Of a DNA stretch of 8,577 nt, positions 7,112 through 8,577 are shown one piece after another (positions within the stretch are counted from its first letter, which is position 1; each line of letters starts with the position of its first letter). A model generated the notes under the pieces. It did not search any database. It saw nothing but the letters and a program-made list of their open reading frames with translations, and was not told the origin of the DNA. A program made the position numbers and the translations under genes. The stretch is taken from NCBI GenBank assembly GCA_005788065.1, contig SXZD01000077.1:1-8577 (forward strand). The letters are read 5' to 3'. This DNA comes from Burkholderiales bacterium (GTDB lineage: Bacteria; Pseudomonadota; Gammaproteobacteria; Burkholderiales; Burkholderiaceae_B).

Positions 7112-8023
7112 ATGCCTCTGAATCACTTTCTGCAGTTTTCTGACCTCAGCCGCGAAGAGTTCGACTACCTTGTCGCTCGCACGGCGGACATCAAGGCGCG
7201 TTTCAAGCGCTACGAACCTTACTACCCCTTGCAAGACCGCACGCTGGTCATGATTTTCGAGAAGCAGTCGACCCGCACGCGTCTGAGCTTCGAAGCGGGC
7301 ATGCACCAGTTGGGTGGAGCTGCGATTTACCTGAATACGCGCGACTCGCAACTGGGCCGTGGCGAACCAGTTGAAGACGCAGCGCAGGTCATCTCGCGCA
7401 TGTGCGACATCGTGATGATCCGCACCTATGAACAGGAAATCGTGGAACGCTTTTCCCGCCATTCGCGTGTGCCGGTCATCAACGGACTGACCAACGAATA
7501 CCACCCCTGCCAGATCATGGCGGACATCTTCACGTACATTGAACATCGCGGTCCGATGCAGGGCAAGACAGTCGCATGGGTGGGAGACAGCAACAATGTG
7601 TTCAACACGTGGCTGCAGGCTGCCTGTTTGCTGGACTTCAAGCTGAAAGTGTCAACACCGCCGGGCTACGAAGTGGAACCGGAACGGGTAGCGGCAGCAG
7701 GCGCGCACCTGGAGGTCTGTGAAGATCCGATGGACGCATGCAGGGGCGCGCACCTGGTGACGACGGATGTCTGGACATCGATGGGATTCGAAGCGGAAAA
7801 CGAAGAGCGTCGCAAGGCATTCGCCGACTGGCAGGTCGATGTGGACATGATGAAGGTAGCCGACCCCACGGCGGTGTTCATGCATTGTCTGCCGGCGCAT
7901 CGCGGTGAGGAAGTGGCCGCCGAAGTGATTGACGGTCCGCAGAGCGTGGTGTGGGATGAGGCGGAGAACCGTCTGCATACGCAGAAGGCGCTGATGGAAT
8001 ACCTGTTGTGCGGGAAGGTGTGA
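7112..8023 (+). CDS. argF: Ornithine carbamoyltransferase
   Basis: Cytosolic anabolic ornithine transcarbamylase: carbamoyl phosphate plus ornithine gives citrulline and phosphate. ATG 7112 gives 303 aa, the usual length, beginning MPLNHFLQFSDLS, a family-like N-terminus. The in-frame GTG at 7076 lies inside the hairpin and adds 12 unrelated residues, so it is rejected. Motifs: STRTR (53-57) for carbamoyl phosphate, LGRGEP (81-86), HPCQ (131-134), the WVGDSNNV segment (156-163) for ornithine, DVW.SMG (219-225), and HCLPAHRGEEV (258-268) with the active-site Cys259. The catalytic residues all look intact. No good ribosome binding site precedes the ATG; the region is occupied by a stem-loop. 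It follows argD after 61 bases. The next expected arginine gene (argG) is not in the window. An anabolic role is inferred from the argD neighbour. Confidence 0.96.
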   Translation: MPLNHFLQFSDLSREEFDYLVARTADIKARFKRYEPYYPLQDRTLVMIFEKQSTRTRLSFEAGMHQLGGAAIYLNTRDSQLGRGEPVEDAAQVISRMCDIVMIRTYEQEIVERFSRHSRVPVINGLTNEYHPCQIMADIFTYIEHRGPMQGKTVAWVGDSNNVFNTWLQAACLLDFKLKVSTPPGYEVEPERVAAAGAHLEVCEDPMDACRGAHLVTTDVWTSMGFEAENEERRKAFADWQVDVDMMKVADPTAVFMHCLPAHRGEEVAAEVIDGPQSVVWDEAENRLHTQKALMEYLLCGKV

Positions 8024-8029
8024 CGTTTC

Positions 8030-8051
8030 AGGCGTCTGGATTCGCCCGGAC
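8030..8051 (+). repeat. GGATTCGC-type hairpin repeat, copy 1
   Basis: AGGCGTCTGGATTCGCCCGG and flanking bases lie 7 bases after the argF stop. GTCTGG (8034-8039) pairs with CCGGAC (8046-8051) around ATTCGC with one G-U pair, and a short CTTTA follows. It could act as a weak terminator for argF. It is directly repeated as copy 2 at 8085, 55 bases later. Confidence 0.5.
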
Positions 8052-8084
8052 TTTACGCAAGTCGAGGCACGAGCGGTTCGTCTT

Positions 8085-8108
8085 AGGCGTCCGGATTCGC
8101 TCCGGCGG
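8085..8108 (+). repeat. GGATTCGC-type hairpin repeat, copy 2
   Basis: AGGCGTCCGGATTCGCTCCG shares nearly all its first 16 bases with copy 1 (T/C change in the stem). CCGG on each side of ATTCGCT can pair. Its 3' part, CGGATTCGCTCCGGCGG (8092-8108), matches copy 3 at 15 of 17 positions. Confidence 0.5.
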
Positions 8109-8174
8109 TTCTCCCGCAAAAATTGCGCTCCTCAACGTTGACGGGCTTTGAACACCGTCTTCGCGGCGCTTCAA

Positions 8175-8203
8175 CCCCTGTCAAATCAGTGATTTGACAG
8201 GGG
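8175..8203. repeat. Perfect 29-base palindrome (14-bp arms, 1-base centre)
   Basis: CCCCTGTCAAATCA (8175-8188) and TGATTTGACAGGGG (8190-8203) are exact reverse complements around G8189. As RNA it would give a 13-bp stem with a 3-base loop on either strand. As DNA it is a symmetric site suited to a dimeric protein. It lies ~150 bases after argF. No T tract directly follows, so alone it is not a standard terminator. Confidence 0.8.
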
Positions 8204-8204
8204 A

Positions 8205-8233
8205 CGCCCGCTGCACGGTCGGGCGCAATTTTT
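8205..8233 (+). terminator. Probable rho-independent terminator
   Basis: CGCCCG (8205-8210) pairs with CGGGCG (8220-8225) around a 9-base loop, followed after CAA by five Ts (8229-8233). With the palindrome just upstream this is the best terminator candidate for the argD-argF transcript, though 182 bases past the argF stop. The CAA between stem and T run weakens it. Confidence 0.5.
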
Positions 8234-8250
8234 CGGATGCGATCCGGCGG
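8234..8250 (+). repeat. GGATTCGC-type hairpin repeat, copy 3
   Basis: CGGATGCGATCCGGCGG matches copy 2 at 15 of 17 positions. Its core CGGAT-GCG-ATCCG is a perfect 5-bp hairpin. One difference from copy 2 (C8100 to A8242) creates an AT pair and so improves the stem. It sits directly after the terminator-like T run and before the 42-bp repeat units. Confidence 0.5.
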
Positions 8251-8257
8251 AGTCGAT

Positions 8258-8424
8258 CTCCGAACGCCCTCTGACACATTGGTGCGGATTGAAACTACTC
8301 TCCGAACGCCCTCGGACACATTAGTGCGGGCTGGAGCCCCTCTCCGAACGCCTTTTGAGGCTTCGGGACGGGATTGCTCGATATCTGAACGCCTTTTGAT
8401 GCAAACGTGCGGGGTAGCCATTAT
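8258..8424. repeat. Four diverged ~42-bp tandem repeat units
   Basis: The block CTCCGAACGCC begins at 8258, 8300 and 8342, exactly 42 bases apart. A diverged copy, ATCTGAACGCC, begins at 8383, 41 bases on. Units 1 and 2 are similar over about 30 bases: CTCCGAACGCCCT, then GACACATT and GTGCGG. Units 3 and 4 share GAACGCCTTTTGA. A GGCGGAGTCGAT tail just before unit 1 resembles the unit ends. Because 42 is a multiple of 3, repeats stay in frame and create a 64-codon plus-strand and a 120-codon minus-strand open frame; neither has a ribosome site or family resemblance, so I treat them as by-products. The units are too diverged and lack unique spacers, so this is not a CRISPR array. Confidence 0.75.
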
Positions 8425-8461
8425 CAGGTGATCTGTAGTGAGCAAGTGGGCATCATCTGAT
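8423..8461. repeat. 10-bp inverted repeat upstream of a promoter-like site
   Basis: ATCAGGTGAT (8423-8432) and ATCATCTGAT (8452-8461) are complementary except for one G-U pair, with a 19-base spacer. The right arm touches the TTGACC -35-like hexamer. It could be an operator or a hairpin ending the repeat tract; no T run follows it closely. Confidence 0.4.
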
Positions 8462-8489
8462 TGACCCCTTCCGTAGTTTAAGTGATACT
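8461..8489 (+). promoter_or_regulatory. Promoter-like site for a rightward gene
   Basis: TTGACC (8461-8466) matches the -35 consensus at 5 of 6 positions. After a 17-base spacer, GATACT (8484-8489) matches the -10 at 4 of 6. Transcription would start near 8496, only a few bases before ATG 8499, which would make that start leaderless. A second candidate, TTGGCG (8502-8507) with TGTATT (8525-8530), lies further on and would suit a start outside the window. Confidence 0.4.
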
Positions 8490-8498
8490 GATGTTAAA

Positions 8499-8577
8499 AT
8501 GTTGGCGTTAACCGCAATTATGGTTGTATTCTTTGAAACTAAAGATATCCTTAAAATGGAAAAAGAGGTTGAAGAAA
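8499..8577 (+). CDS. Possible start of an unrecognised gene (3' end outside window)
   Basis: An open frame runs from ATG 8499 to the window edge: 26 codons, MLALTAIMVVFFETKDILKM and then EKEVEE. The first 12 residues are hydrophobic and the rest is charged and probably helical. ATG 8520 (MVVFFETKD) and ATG 8556 are alternative in-frame starts. None has a clear Shine-Dalgarno sequence. The DNA is much more AT-rich than the genes before it, so it is either a foreign or unusual gene or simply AT-rich promoter DNA before a gene further right. I do not recognise the family. Confidence 0.28.
   Translation, partial: MLALTAIMVVFFETKDILKMEKEVEE

Larger units (their letters stand above)
8114..8236 (+). 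repeat. Outer inverted repeat enclosing a structured 123-base element
   Basis: AAAAATTGCGC (8118-8128) is perfectly complementary to GCGCAATTTTT (8223-8233). Pairing continues outward by three bases (CCG 8114-8116 with CGG 8234-8236) past a bulged C8117. Inside lie a weak hairpin GACGG/CCGTC (8140-8144 with 8155-8159), a perfect 29-base palindrome (8175-8203) and a GC-rich hairpin (8205-8225). The outer stem and the GC hairpin share bases 8223-8225, so both cannot form fully at once. It could be an intergenic repeat element, a compound terminator or a small structured RNA. No coding signal is seen. Confidence 0.5.

Noticed and set aside
8258..8424. CRISPR array; unit 1 contains GGTGCGGATTGAAAC, like the 3' end of some type I repeats.
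   Set aside because: Only one unit has that ending, the units are diverged throughout, and there are no unique spacers of constant length between identical repeats. No cas gene is in the window.
8083..8445. 120-codon minus-strand open frame with TNVSEGVRR repeats, and a 64-codon plus-strand frame at 8237-8431 with LRTPSDTLVR repeats.
   Set aside because: Both arise because the DNA repeat length is a multiple of three. No ribosome site is seen, the minus frame runs through the palindrome and hairpins, and neither resembles a known protein.

Overview
The window looks like chromosomal DNA of a betaproteobacterium, probably Burkholderiales. The protein sequences, the ahcY-tlyA-metF order and the lytic transglycosylase next to an NDUFA9-like Rossmann protein all fit that group. 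Coding DNA is moderately GC-rich; the last ~150 bases are clearly AT-richer. The assignment rests on recognised family sequences and gene order, not on a search, and I do not name a genus.

Layout. (1) Bases 1-2036, plus strand: the 3' end of ahcY (S-adenosylhomocysteine hydrolase), tlyA (S4-domain/FtsJ-type RNA methyltransferase, overlapping ahcY by one base) and metF (methylenetetrahydrofolate reductase, 4 bases after tlyA). (2) Bases 2046-2612, minus strand: 5-formyltetrahydrofolate cyclo-ligase (fau/ygfA type), converging on metF with a 9-base gap. (3) Bases 2627-4756, plus strand: a periplasmic soluble lytic transglycosylase of the Slt70 class, diverging from the cyclo-ligase with almost no intergenic space if its annotated start is right. 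(4) Bases 4834-5793: an NDUFA9-family NAD(P)-binding protein. (5) Bases 5845-8023: argD and argF, two steps of arginine synthesis, separated by 61 bases that hold a 12-bp hairpin. (6) Bases 8024-8577: 554 bases with no convincing complete gene. They hold three copies of a GGATTCGC-type hairpin repeat, a perfect 29-base palindrome, a terminator-like hairpin inside an 11-bp outer inverted repeat, four diverged ~42-bp tandem units, and then an AT-rich stretch with a promoter-like site and the possible start of another gene.

How the genes fit together. AhcY removes the S-adenosylhomocysteine left by methyltransferases such as TlyA and releases homocysteine. MetF makes the 5-methyl-THF used to remethylate homocysteine. 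The cyclo-ligase returns 5-formyl-THF to the active folate pool. The first ~2.6 kb is therefore a methyl-cycle/one-carbon neighbourhood. The transglycosylase works on the cell wall, and the NDUFA9-like protein is a probable Rossmann-fold partner or enzyme of unproven role. ArgD makes N-acetylornithine; after deacetylation, ArgF makes citrulline from ornithine.

The protein-coding part is ordinary housekeeping. The parts most worth a second look are the repeat- and hairpin-rich tract after argF and the hairpin in front of argF. I saw no mobile-element gene, CRISPR array, tRNA or rRNA.
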